A DNA stretch of 64,000 bases from Ectocarpus siliculosus (Eukaryota; Sar; Phaeophyceae; Ectocarpales; Ectocarpaceae): contig FN649729.1 of the NCBI GenBank assembly GCA_000310025.1, positions 4,471,216 through 4,535,215 on the forward strand, written 5' to 3'. Position 1 is the first letter of the stretch; each line of letters begins with the position of its first letter. The notes under the pieces were generated by a model. It was given only the letters and a program-made list of their open reading frames with translations. It was not told the origin of the DNA and searched no databases. This document shows, one piece after another, positions 1 through 12,111 of this stretch. The translations under genes and the position numbers were made by a program.

Positions 1-449
1 TTGATGGCGCTTGCTTGCCATCTTGAACGCAGCCCTGAAAGCCTCGTCCTCTTTGCTCTGTTTCCTTGAGATAGGAAGGAGACAACAGCGCGCGGAACAC
101 TGCCACTCCGGCCTGCCGCCCCCTCAAACAGCCGTGCACCAAATGCCGCGACAGGACAATTGGTCTTTGTTTCACTCTCCTGTAGCACCCACCTACAAGC
201 ACTCACGCTGTCACCCGTGCTTGGTACCACTAGCAGTCTGATCAGTGATGTGATGTCAACCAGCAGGGACACTGCAGAGAGGGACAAGCTTGGGGGGATC
301 GCAGATGTATCGGTGATTATTGGAAGGTATGCCGTGCACGGTAGCGCCCGATGCCCGCCGACTGGGTCTCTCGCTCTCTCGCTCGGCTGCCACTGAGCGG
401 CAGTGACATACTCATTGACGGACGAGACCGGGCGAGGGGAATTACACTC

Positions 450-3400
450 ATGTCAGGCTCAGCGAGCACGGCCATGGATGCTCATCTACAGCGCTTCGGA
501 ACCAGCAACGAGAATGGAAATGACAGTGATGACAGCAGTAGCGCCGGTCAAAGAGAAGACACATCAAGCCATCAGTCCGCTGCTGCTGTCGCCGGCCTTG
601 CAGAGACGTCATTCTGGAGCACCGTCTTCGCCGACACCTCACGCCCCCTTCCCAACACCGTACGTGGTTCCAATTTGGAGAGAGTTGCCAAGTTTCTTAA
701 CCGTGCTGTGACTGGCTCATCGTAGGAGGCCATCGTAGCATACAAAGCATACAAGGACGTGGTCGAACATGTGTGTTTGTTTGCGCGTTTGCGCCCTCCT
801 CGCTCACTTGCGCGACACTGCTGTACATCATAGTAGGAAAGTGAATACAACACAGAGAGACTACCCGTTCGAGATATGCATATAACCACAGCAGTCAAAG
901 GGGATGTGTTCATCTGTGTATGCCTGCGGCAAGAAATTCGAGTCGTGTCTGCAAGCTTACTTGTGTTTACAAGTACATAACGAACTATGCCCGTACGACC
1001 TTTTCCCAATGCACACTAACCACGCCTGACCTCGTGCTTGGGTGTTGTCCTTGGGTGTTGGGGTTCAAGCCCCAACGTCTGTTTCGGGTTTTCTAGTGAC
1101 CCAGCGACACTGCTGTGAAGGGTTTATTTTACTGTATACTGTACATTCAGTAGGTTCGGTCGCCCGTGGTTGTTGACCAAGGGCTGGAAACCTGTTCACC
1201 TTCGTCTGGAGCAAATCTAATATTCCAAGATCAAGTCCGCCTGCGAAAGCAAAACAAACGCTGGCTCTCTCCGTTCGTTCTGCCCGCCCTCCGTCAGGTC
1301 CTCGGCAGATGGTGGCATGAGCAACAACCCATCGTCACGCGATTCGTGCACGACTACGGAGCGGTCCTGGTTCGTTTTCTGACCCCTTTCACGCCGCGCG
1401 CTGCTCGTCGAGCCGGGTATTGCTGTGGTTGCCGGGCGCTTCTCCGATCGCTGGACCGTATCGATTTGGAGCTGCCCGGGGGTGAAGGAGGCTGGTCCTC
1501 TCGTTGGCGAAGTCGTCGGTGTGAATGCGGTGATCGGAGATCAGCTCTTACAGAGGGCATCAGCTCGGTTTGCGCAGCAGTAGGTGGTGCCGGCGTGGCA
1601 GCCGTCATCATCATGGTTGCTGCAGCAGGTAACGAGATAAGCAGGTGTAGATGTAAACTGCTACTGTAGAGTTGTCCAGAGTAGTCACAACATATTTCGG
1701 AGAGGTCGCATGCGAACAAGAATCGTGCGTGCTTGTCGTGAACGTCGCTTTGCCTTTGCGAAGCTAGTTCGACACATTTCAATGACAAGAGTAGGGACGC
1801 CTGCCAATAATGCAAACACCGTGTGCTCTCGCTTCTAGGCGGCCGGTGAAGGAGGCGTATGCGCGCATCTTGTTTTATGTCAGAATCGGGGGGGCGTCGC
1901 AAGTTCGATTTGCTTAACCACAGTTTATCGCAAAAATGTAGCCCATGAGCCAGAGGATCCACCTAGGCAAGGCATCCGACGTCTCGCGAAATGACGACAA
2001 CAATTCTAATCGCAAAAGGTTCCCTATCGTTTCACGCTCCTTTTTCTACGTTTTGCCCGGTGCCTCAAGTCTCTTGGTGTAGCTGGCGGCGGTCATCGCC
2101 CAGCTGGCTCCTCCTTCTGGGTGAGGTGGCGATTGGATCGGCCGGAGTGGCACACTACCTCGCCCGGGATGATGGCCACGCAGAAGCTAAGGTGCTCGAG
2201 GCACACCTCGTAGCCCTCGAGCGGTCCCTCGGCCCGTTCTTCCGTGGGGTGCACGCCTGCATGCGTATGGTAAAGTGCTCCCAAACGCTCTCATTTGGCC
2301 TACGGCTTTCGATACCCATGCCTCCGGTAGCGAGGATGGAGGGACGGCTACCTGCCACAGGAAGTGGTGGCCTTCCAGGACGGGCGGAGGCGGCACTTCG
2401 AGATTTGAGATCTGTCGTTATGGATGTTCTCGAGGGAGGCGTGGAGCAGGCCAACGTTTTGCAACTCAAGGAGCGATGCGGCGACACAGATGGCTTCTTG
2501 GAGAGCGGGGGGCAAGCATCCGACTCAGGCGGCCGCCAGAGCATGCAGTCCCTATCGGACCTGGCTGGTACGGAAAGAAGGCTTGTAGTCGATCTCCGTC
2601 GGTTCTTGGCGATCGTGGCTGCGAGAGTCGAAGGGGTCATGGTGGAGCCAGAGATGTGGGGCTTGTGGTGGGATAGCCAACTGGTTGATGTTTCGGAGGC
2701 TTTGGCGGAGTTGGCGAGATACTTCGAAGCGGCGAGTGGCAAGTGAGTCCAGAGTTAGTTGTAGGTCGCGCCATCCTCTGCCGGCTGAGGGGTCTACTCT
2801 GAATGATGCTGCGGTGGGATTTCACTTTATTAGCAGTTATTGGCAACAGTCGTGGGCAGTTTTTGTCCACCGGGCATTGGGCGCTTGTTTTCTTCCCGTG
2901 CTGTTTTTTACTCGTGGTTTTACAGGTTGGCGCTAATAGTGCCATGCGTCTACACTCCCCCCCCCCCCCCGCTTTCATTTGGAAATTTGGTGGCGACAGA
3001 CGGTTTATTTGTTCATGTTATTGCGTTATGTTTCAGGTTGGAGACGGCGATTGGATGTGGTGGCCTGCCTTTTCCCCCCTCGGGTAGTACGAGCGCGAGC
3101 GGCGAGATGACAGCTGCTGCAGAAGCAATCTCTTCCTTGCGTCTACACTACGAGGAAATTGTCGTGCGGATCTACTCTTGCCAGAGCAACGCGAGCTCTC
3201 TGCTACGGGATCCATCAAAGAGCGCAGCGGACGCGTGGGAAGCTGTCCGTCAAGGTCTTTCCGAGGCGCGCTTGTCAACCGGACCTCTAAATTGTGATCA
3301 AAATCTCTGGCAGAAAGCGGAGGACCTGGTCGAAACTATGGCCAATGAGGTTGATGAAACCGGAGCCGCCTTGAAGTCTGGCAAGTCACCCAGCTCGGAG

Positions 3401-4130
3401 AACAACAACCCAGGTGCGTGTGTGATGCATCCGGTCGATGTTTGGTTTTTGGTCTTGATGCATTTTATTCCATCACTGCCTCACTTCTGAGCTCAAGATT
3501 CTTTTGCTAAGTACCTGTCCGCCCCGTTGGAACCATTGCACAGATCCCTCTCGCCATTTGGAAGCGGGAACGGGGTGGGTTTCTTTAGCAACCCCGAAAG
3601 AAGAAGGCCCTCGCGTTTTCGAAGGGGGTAGCGGCGACCACCCAAGCAAGGACGACGCGAGTTCTACGCCCGACACAGGCATCACAGACGTCCATGTCGG
3701 TGTGCCATCCCCGGTTCGCAGCAGATGCGAAAGACAAGAAGGCGCTGCTTCGCGACCGACACCCGAGGAGATCGTGGGTGAAGACTCGCACGAACTGCTT
3801 GTCAGCGAACTAGACTCTGTCCTTCGTGCAAGGCCGCTCCCGCCAACCTGTGAGAAGCGCCTTCCGCTGGTGAGTCAACAGTCGATCGACAGTGAGGATG
3901 GCAGCGACACGCCCGAAGAGCAGAGCAAGGAGTGGCCTCTTGGTGTGGCGACGCCTCCGACAGAGTCAGCTTTGCCGATAGGCAGCCAAAACCTCATGTC
4001 AGAGCTCCGCGCGCAGCTCAGTGGTGCTATGAACGAGGAATTTTTCTCATCGGACAGGCTTCCGTGCCCCGAAACAAGCGACGCAGAGGAGGGCGGCGTT
4101 GTTGAGGGAGAGAAGATCCGAACAGATTAG
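450..4130 (+). CDS. Vezatin-like membrane protein (five-exon model)
   Basis: Model exons are 450-659 (or to 707), 1298-1628, 2070-2742, 3037-3413 and 3544-4130, about 725-741 residues. The last three junctions are firm: the split codons rejoin in frame (AA+G, then G+AT). The first two exons are less certain. The exon 2/3 junction brings together two hydrophobic segments (around GVAAVIIMVAAA and WLLLLGEVAIGSAGVAHYL), a membrane hairpin. It is followed by a helical region with the motif LSIPMPPVARMEG, then a second helical block (SSLRLHYEEIVVRIYS, WQKAEDLVETMANEVDE). A Ser/Glu-rich tail contains SELDSVLRARP and LMSELRAQL. This order of membrane hairpin, myosin-binding-type helices and acidic tail, and the total length, match animal vezatin (about 780 residues) and its distant relatives. 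The similarity is remembered, not computed, and the role is inferred: a membrane anchor for a myosin or other motor. The tail converges on the gene ending at 4768. Confidence 0.5.
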
Positions 4131-4767
4131 AGCGCCTTCACTCTTAGCCAATGCAACGATGCCTGAGTATTTATTTCGTGTCTTGCTTTTTTTCGACAAC
4201 GGGTTGGCACTCTCTTTTCCGGGGTCGTGTCTATGAGTCCGGATTTATGCGTTGCTACAGGTTGTTGTGATGGTTTGCGTAGGACTGTAGTACGCATGGG
4301 TTGCATGGCATGGACGGTTCGTGACAGCTGTTGTATATGTTGTAGAGATGTCACAGGGTCTTTGTAAATATCCCGGCTCGATGTGGCGATTTCATCTACC
4401 GCGTGTGTTCCCGATATGTTCAAAAAGTAAAAAGTTGTTAGAGCAATTCTGCGGTTAAAATAGAAAATCGCATGAACCTTCGTTAGATTCTACCGTATGC
4501 AGAAACAGAAGTTGTCGTCGTAGGAAGATCTGGTAAAGTAGCACTCGTAGCAAGCCTTGTAATTACATGTAGCTGTGGAGAGATTGCATCCAACTGCAAA
4601 CCCGCGATTCTCGATAGTCTTTTCAGCTGCGGAACAGCCCTAAATTCCCTGTCTCGCGGGTTGTAGACTGTGCAACGAACGCGTACACAGCTGTCCGTGC
4701 GTAGTTTTTGGGCGGTCCGGTCATTTTGAGCTACGTTTAGCCCGTATCGCCTGAGAGGCTACAGTAA
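4131..4767. other. Intergenic stretch between convergent genes
   Basis: No coding exon is visible between the stop codon of the vezatin-like gene at 4130 and the stop of the minus-strand acyltransferase gene at 4768. It should hold the two 3' untranslated regions. No repeat or RNA gene was recognised. Confidence 0.6.
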
Positions 4768-7700
4768 TTAATCTACTTCCCCTTTTTGATCACGACCGGG
4801 TCCACGAGGGCAATCGCTTTCTGGAGGCCACCGCAAGCTGTCGAACGCCGCAGCGTCGAGGGGAAAAGTAGGTGCCTGCATGACGAAGAACGAAAACAAG
4901 GGGAGCGGTGAACGGAGGTGATGTTGGAGGACATTCGCTGTATTCTGACGCTCATCGAGAGAGTAACTCCTGGCAGCACAGATTCGAGTTCATACATGCA
5001 TTGTTATACACAGGACTAAGCAGCAACAGTCGACCATGTGCATCACCTGCGTCTTCATGACACTCTCGTACAACCATCTCTTGGCGCCATCTCTGTACGG
5101 GTCTTGTTTTCGAGATTCAAGCAGCAAACTTATCCCTTCCCGCACACACGACTTCGTCAGCTCATAGGCCGCTTGACATGTTCCGCGATCCTTTTCGTCA
5201 ACGAGAGAAGTGTCGATCGCTGGCCCGAAGACAAAGTAGTGTCGTGCGGGAACCTTTTCGCGTACAGGTCAAGTCGAGGGCGGGGGCGGGGGGGCTCCTT
5301 CATCACTTATCGTGTTCTTGCACTTCCAAAAATGATCACGACTGCTCTCGAGCCACCTCTCTCACAACTCGCCACCATCAGTCTCCAACAGGGGAGCGAC
5401 CTTAACGTTGCTCCGAGGATAACCAATCTCGTTCTTGCGATTGCCTGGTGTTTGTTTTCCTCTAAATACTCTGACAAAGGGGTGGACTCCATGGCACTCA
5501 CAGGTCAGGTGGATATCCGTTTCTCCTCGCAAAACTTGCATCATGGATACATACGGGTTGAACCGGCAATAATTGATCTGAACCGCCGCATGGACATGCT
5601 AACAACGCGCATAATCTAGTCTACAATGTACGTAATAGTTACCATCTTCGCCAGTGTGCGAAATATTGCAAATTACCCGATGATAATGTTGATGAAGTTT
5701 CGCTGCCAATGCCCTACACGTCGTCGGTCGAGTAGCAGAACCTTTACCTTTGGGCGAGCAATTGGTGGCAAGAAGTACTCCTGGTTATCCCCTTGGCGCG
5801 CACGGGGAATGGCATCAGCTGCGTCCTTCATCTTTTCCCCCACGCCGAACGGCAGCGAGAATATTTCCTCCAGATCCATCCAAAGGGCCACGCTGAGCAG
5901 CCATGGTCGTGTCGGGTGGTGTGCGTTGGGTTATTATACTGTACCAGTAGTAGGTTTTGAATCATTCTCCCTACCACAGTAGCAGCAAAACTCACCTCAT
6001 TTGCAGTGCGAAGCACGAGATTGAGGACTAATTTTTATTGAAAGCGCCCAAAGGTTAGGCCATGTCTTGGGTTCTTACGGGCGCTTTTCCTCTTCTATCT
6101 CTGGCCAAGCCAGCGATACTTCGGGCCCGTCTAACGGAGACATCACAACTCTTACTTGAGATCGTCCCCCGGTAGACCAATGGATGCAAGCTCACCTGCG
6201 CGACATTTCTCCTTTCGTCGTCAAGCTTAAGCTGCACTGCATCAAATGAACAATAGGGCATAAATCATGAAACATACAACCTACCACATGTATGTATGTG
6301 CATTTTTTTCCAACTTTTTCATTGCAAAGGGTTTCTATACGGCGCTCTGGTACACAATGTTCCTTGTGACAACACTAGCTCCTCGGAACAGAACGTCTTA
6401 ACAGGTAGTAGCTGGCAGTGTTGTCCACTCGTACGTTTAGCAGTCCCTGTGCTCCAGCACTGATGATGCTTCAACGTGATCGGGCGCAAACGGAATGTCC
6501 TGCGAGCAGCTGCCTTCTCTCGGTGCGCATGCCTCCTCTTCTATACGCACGCAGACATCCTCTTTGGCACATAATAATAAATGCTCACTTCTCATCAACT
6601 CCAATAAACACCAATTTCAGACTCCTCCCCCCTTAGGTTGGATCCATCTGAAATACTCGCATTTTTTTTCCAACTTTTTCATTGCAAAGGGTTTCTATAC
6701 GGCGCTCTGGTACACAATGTTCCTTGTGCTGGCTAACAAATCCAGACCTTCCACATCACTCGGTACTGTTGTCTTGTTGTCTTCCATTGCCTAGCTTTCA
6801 ACTCTACTGTAGGTTGTTCAACTAAAGCCACGAGAGATGTGGTTACACTCGCATTATTACCTGTCGGCCGAGCCAACGGCAGCAAATGGAACGATCGTCG
6901 CGTTGAAAGATGCGGCCATACGAACAAATTCGCCCTTTTCCGGCCAGAATAATTGATAGTCTTGACCCTGTGTGGGCAAGAGGAAGATGGTGGTTCGTTG
7001 GGGTTGCATGGCGGGGAGAGGCTGAGCAGAGAGGATGACCATAATATTGGTGGCACATTGTTATTTCATCATTACATGTAGTCAGTCGCATTGTTTCGTC
7101 CTTGGCAAAGACAGATGATGATAGGCCCAGACATGAAGCGGCTCACAGGGGTCGTTTCGCGGGTACATACATACATAGGTGAACACAGGCTGCGTACCGT
7201 GACGATTCCGCCACGTTCTTGGAGAAACTCCAACTAACATGTTATTTCCAGAGGAATTCATTGTGTCTTGAATACCTTTTGATGGAGCGCCTCCTTCGCC
7301 CCTCCGGGATACAAAAGCATCGATTCGCCAGCCTTGAATAGCCTCAACATGTTTCTGGGCGTGACAGGTACGGCCCCAAGCTTGGTCATAAAACCACCCA
7401 CTCGTTCGCTTATTGATGGCGATGATGCGGAGCCTTCGACCCGATCAAATCCTGCCACCCAAAACAGAGCACGCACAACACCTTAACGAACGTATCCCCT
7501 GTTGAACGTTGAGGTGAACCCCTATCATGGGCAGCCGAAACAATCAATCACCCGTGCCATTTAGGTCGATGGTGAGATATACTAAACGAGAAAGGGTATC
7601 CTAGCAGTTCCACTCACAGGCGTTCCCTACAAGATTCCCGCGACAGTTTTGAAGCGTTGGCATCGATGATACCTCTACCAATCAATTCTGATGCCTTGCT

Positions 7701-10700
7701 CAATACCTCGTTCTTCAAGGGCAAACGAAACACTACGGTAAGTGTTCAGTCATTCTTTTTAAGAGATCCATGACAGAACTTCCCTCTTAATCCGCATTCC
7801 CAGGGAAAACACAGCTGGACACGCTCGGAATTATGCCACGCAATAGCCAAGGGGCACATCAAGTAAAATCATGGCACCTTCTCGGTCCCTTTTGATGACC
7901 CGGTGCGCAAGGGACGCACCGTTTGCCACAGTCTTTGCACACGCTGTCACGACGCTTGCGATGCGTCTCGATGCTGCCCTGACTGTTTGTACCACCGCCG
8001 ACGCTAACGGTCGCGTGATACCACTAGCGCCGAGTGAATTTGTGGCCTACAGATCAAGGTTTGATGGAAAAGAGAGAAGAGGCCAAGCCAAGTTTCATAG
8101 CACACGAAAATGACGTGCGGTGCGAAGGGGCTTGCAGTCATTTTCTGGTGCCGTCGACCAGTCGCCTTCAAGTACGCGACGGATGTCGGCTAGGCTATCT
8201 GGGCAAGAGGGCATGTTTCCTGAACGTGCTCGGTAGTCAAGTTGTGCGCTTAAGTGTCAGCGCAACCTACCAGAACGACGTTGTTTCCGCGCCGCACCTG
8301 TGTTTCGTCCGATTCCTGTTGCCGTTTGATTGTTTCAAACAAATCACCAGTGCCACAACCTGTGACCACAGGGTGCGCCAGCCCGCGTACCAAGATGTTC
8401 TTCTCAGCGAGTATTTTCCGCACCTGAGATACAGCAATCGCCACATCAGGGTTTCCAGTTTTCAGTCCATACGTTGGGGGCTTGCGTGAGAAGATCCATG
8501 ACAGAGTGAACGCTTAAGATGAACATGGTCATAAAATAAAGTCAATCTTCTGCTGTTATGACAACAGTGCGCGGCGTACCAGAATAGGCATATCGATGCC
8601 CAGCAGTTGATGATTCCCCACAAACAAGATGGAGCGACCTTCCTCGTAGTCCGGAACACTCCCAAGACCATGGTTGAGCTCCCCGCGTTCGTTTACCGAG
8701 AAGAACACCGGGCTCGTGAAACGGTCCATCATCTGAACAACAGTGCACCGCATGGGAAAAGTCTGACATCGACGAAGGAGAGACCCCAAACGCACCCCAC
8801 ATTTGTTTTCGGCAATAATACGTTGCTCTACGGTTCTGAGTCGTTCTCCTTGTTTGGAAGTATCGTGCGAGAGCCGTTTCTCAGATGAACATTACCTCAG
8901 TGCTTTCCCAGGCCATTTTGACTCCCCTATCATCGAGATCTAGCTTGAAGTCTAGCACAGGGTCACCAACAACCCCTTCGCCCCGGCGAAGATCATCACC
9001 CCCACTCGTGTCCTGCAAGACCACACACAACACGCACAAACAGTCGCCGTTTTGGTTTGGATGAAATACGAAACTTTTCATTGTACGGTGTGGACATGCA
9101 CACTAGGAAGAGCTTCCTCTATAAACGGCATTGTACGTTCTCTACCTTGTGCCACCGTTTGGAAGCTTTCTTGGCCTCCTTGCTGCTGACTATCCGGTCC
9201 CGGAAGTGGTCGTCGAAAATCACGGAATCCTTAAGCAGGGCGCATAGGTTCACCTCGCCGGGGTTGTGGAGAGCAGCGTGCCCCACACCCCGTAAAACCA
9301 CCTGCCGATGAAAGCATGGGAGGTGTTGAGGTGTGTGCCTTTTGTAGAAAGGCAGAGCAGCTCGCCTTGTTTTGAGTATTTGCGCAGTTGTTGCATGGCA
9401 GAGCTCCTACCTTGGCGGTGTCGGCGAGAATGTTTCCCATCTTACACGCACCTGCTGGCAAGTCGGAATGAGATCGTAGAGTCTCGCGGCTTCTTCAGCC
9501 GACGGAAGCATGTGGTCCTCGGAGCCGGCCAAGACGAGCACAGGCAAGGTAAGCTCTTGAAGTCTTTCTTCCACCACCTTACTCCCTTCGTCCAGCCAGT
9601 GCGTCAATCGCCATTGAAGTTGATGCTGCCCACGAACGGGATCCAATTGAAAGGGTCCGCATTAGAACATAACCTTTGCCTTCAGTCTCGACGTTCCTCT
9701 GTACACACCATTGTGAGCTCAGAAGGTACAGGAAACCGCCATTGCTCGCAAGTATGCATACCTGTGGCGTTTTGTCGAAAAGGGCCAACATGCGGCCCAA
9801 CCACTCTCCAGTTGAAGACTTGAACCATGCTACGAGTTCTTGGGGTGGCAGCGCCTCGAGCTCGCTCAAGTGTTTTGAAAACTGGGCCCCAGAAGCAGAC
9901 AACACAGTGCGGGCGAAGAGCAATAGTACACATAAGTTCGGGCTAAAGTATTTACTTTGGAAAATTTTGATGCTTGATAGCGCAACCCCGGTGCTTGACA
10001 GCGCAATCCCGTTGTCTACGACGAGTACGCTAAGCCTTGTTTTCTCGTTCCCATTGTATGAAGCACCCACCATAGCTGTATCAGGTATGGTGGTCGCCAG
10101 CGCAAGCACTGCCGCCATTCCGAATGCCTCCGGTCCCGGTGCGTTTGCGACCAAAGAGCCAACAATCCGCCAGTGTGATCGTTCATAGGACGTGGCGGGA
10201 TTGACCAATACCAGCCCTTTCACGTATTGAGGATCCTTCGGGAAGAGATGCACAGGAGAGACATGTTGAAAAAACGGGGACGAATAGACGGTGTGAGCGC
10301 TCCACGTCCCAAGTTGGGTGGTCGTCCTTTCGTATACTCCATCATGGTGCAAAAGTTGGAAGCGCTGCACCATCTCGCCAACGCACCCGTACCTGTAAAG
10401 CCACGTTCACCGCGAGCAAGCCTCCGAACGACGATCCGACGATGACCGCTTGCCTCTGCTCATTCACGCCAACAACGCTAAGAAAATCCATCACCTGCAA
10501 GACCAAGGCCCAATCGGAAAGATTTTGTCGGTTGCCACAAGAAAAATTGCCCTTGTAAGAGCGATTCGGCTGGGGTACAGACCAAGGCCTGTCCCGTTGA
10601 TGCCAATGCCCCACCAGTACTCACCCGTTCGGTTAGCTCAACGAAGGTTGATTGGTCGTTTCCGTCCACTTTCAGGCTCCATACATCGAATGTGCCCGAC

Positions 10701-12111
10701 AAATAGTCAAACTGGTCCACAGCCTCGATGTTGAGACCGTCAACGCCCGGAAGGAAGAGCAAGAGGTCCCGGCCCTGGGTGACGGGTTGGCAACGCACAA
10801 CCATCAGTGTCTCAGATTTACTCGTTCAGCAGCAATAACTATCACGGTTGAATCGCAGCAGCAGAAGTACGTGGGTGCTCCTGGCAATACTCCATGTGAT
10901 AGTGACCTATGACCTGTAGATGTGTGTTCTGTCTGGATTCAGGAGACCCTTTCTTCGTATCTGTTCTTCTCCCGTCTTCATCTCCCTGGACCGCTCCCAG
11001 TATGCAGTATGCTCTCCTACAGTTCTGTGTTGCCCTGCAATATCCTATCGAATACAGCGTGGGAAATATTATCAATCTCCCGAAAAAATTGCAACCAACC
11101 GTATTTATCTATAGACAAGGGAACCGGAACAAGTATGCCATGCTCTCCACGTTGTCGAGGGGGCTCATACCGAACTCTGCTAGCACCTCTAACGCCAACG
11201 CTGATGATACGGTAAGACGGCAGTTCATCTCAGCCGGTCTACATTTTGTAGTAAAAAGGACCAACTTTAGCGGGTTTGGCGAGCTCACCTCGTTGGCCGG
11301 CTCTTTATAGCTGCCTTCGCGCCCAAAACAACAGGAACCGATGACGATGTCTTGCCCTTGCTCCTTTCGCAACCCCTCAACCTGCATGCATGTCACGCAT
11401 GATAGCGAAGGTTGTTCGTTGCATTGAGTCGTCTATTGAGCGTGTTCCTCCGATATGAGTGCTGGCTACTTGTACAGCAGTAGTACAACCGATCAACCAA
11501 GTAGCGATGAATGAGAGCGTGGCGACGTACCACAGCAGTAATAGGTATACAGGTGGTATACAGGTGCGATCCCGGAACACCGTCGCTGATAGTCGCCCAC
11601 CTCAAGTTCCAATTCCTGGATGTTGTTGATCAGCTCGTCCAATGTTTCGGGTCCGCATTCCTCCAGAATGTCCATGGGCTCTGGGTGATGAGATGTCTGA
11701 CAGTGAGGAGGGGTAATTTTACAAGCCGCAGAGCAAGTGAGAACGCACCCACGATACACAAAGACATATTAATAGCCGTGGAGCAGGGAGGGCGATATTA
11801 TTACTGCTGTATATATAGAACTCGGATCCTTTACGTTTTACTTCTTGACTATGTCACTATACCCAGTACTCAGCTGGCCACAGTTTGATTGTTGTGTGAA
11901 AACCTAGTTATTACTTGCGGGGTGACTGATTACTCACGTGGAAGAGTTGGTCACGTCTCGCATGGTTCCAATTAGTTTGCTGTCGGATCCGTATCCTTTG
12001 CGCCCGGAGTTGTGGCGCCATGTTGAATTTGGAAGATGGCGTGGACACGAACCCTGCCGCACCAACCAGCCACATGAGACACGCATACGAAGCTGGACCA
12101 AGCCCTATCAT
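4768..12111 (-). CDS. Plastid phytyl ester synthase / ELT-type acyltransferase, 17 exons
   Basis: Exons (high to low): 12111-11938, 11696-11601, 11381-11289, 10774-10625, 10494-10393, 10235-10071, 9881-9762, 9625-9452, 9301-9146, 9012-8896, 8732-8580, 8423-8360, 7451-7276, 6967-6861, 5892-5748, 5253-5047, 4875-4768. All rejoin in frame, giving about 768 residues (plant PES1 is about 700). The N-terminus is a hydrophobic signal followed by GAAGFVST, an ASAFAP-like plastid site. An alpha/beta-hydrolase domain follows: LLLFLPGVDG, nucleophile motif GSSFGG, the acid in GSEDHMLPS, the histidine in GVGHAAL. The second half is a DGAT-like acyltransferase with NHQLLGID (H-x4-D), LLYPGGAKEALH, LFWPEKGEFVRMA and PKVPARHYFVFG. 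Plant members esterify phytol with fatty acids in plastoglobules during chlorophyll breakdown and can also make triacylglycerol; this function is inferred by family. The 0.95 kb intron 6860-5893 carries a repeat insertion. Intron 11288-10775 could hide a small exon. Confidence 0.9.
6303..6728. repeat. 66-bp direct repeat flanking a dispersed repeat copy
   Basis: Bases 6303-6368 and 6663-6728 are identical over 66 bp at a spacing of exactly 360 bp. Between and just into the second copy (about 6411-6680) lies a sequence that recurs, diverged and inverted, at about 26042-26312. The whole unit sits inside an intron of the phytyl ester synthase gene. It could be a recent segmental duplication or a solo element with duplicated flank. 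Confidence 0.85.

Noticed and set aside
1056-1080. Hairpin GTTGGGG-TTCAAG-CCCCAAC resembling a tRNA T-arm
   Set aside because: No acceptor stem, D-arm or anticodon arm can be folded around it.
5038-5619. Plus-strand open frame of 193 codons
   Set aside because: It is antisense to a well-supported exon (5253-5047) of the phytyl ester synthase gene and has no splice partner.
6195-6230. Possible 36-bp exon of the phytyl ester synthase gene
   Set aside because: It is phase-compatible, but skipping it joins the flanking exons directly into a better family match (VGSADSVALWMDLEEIF).
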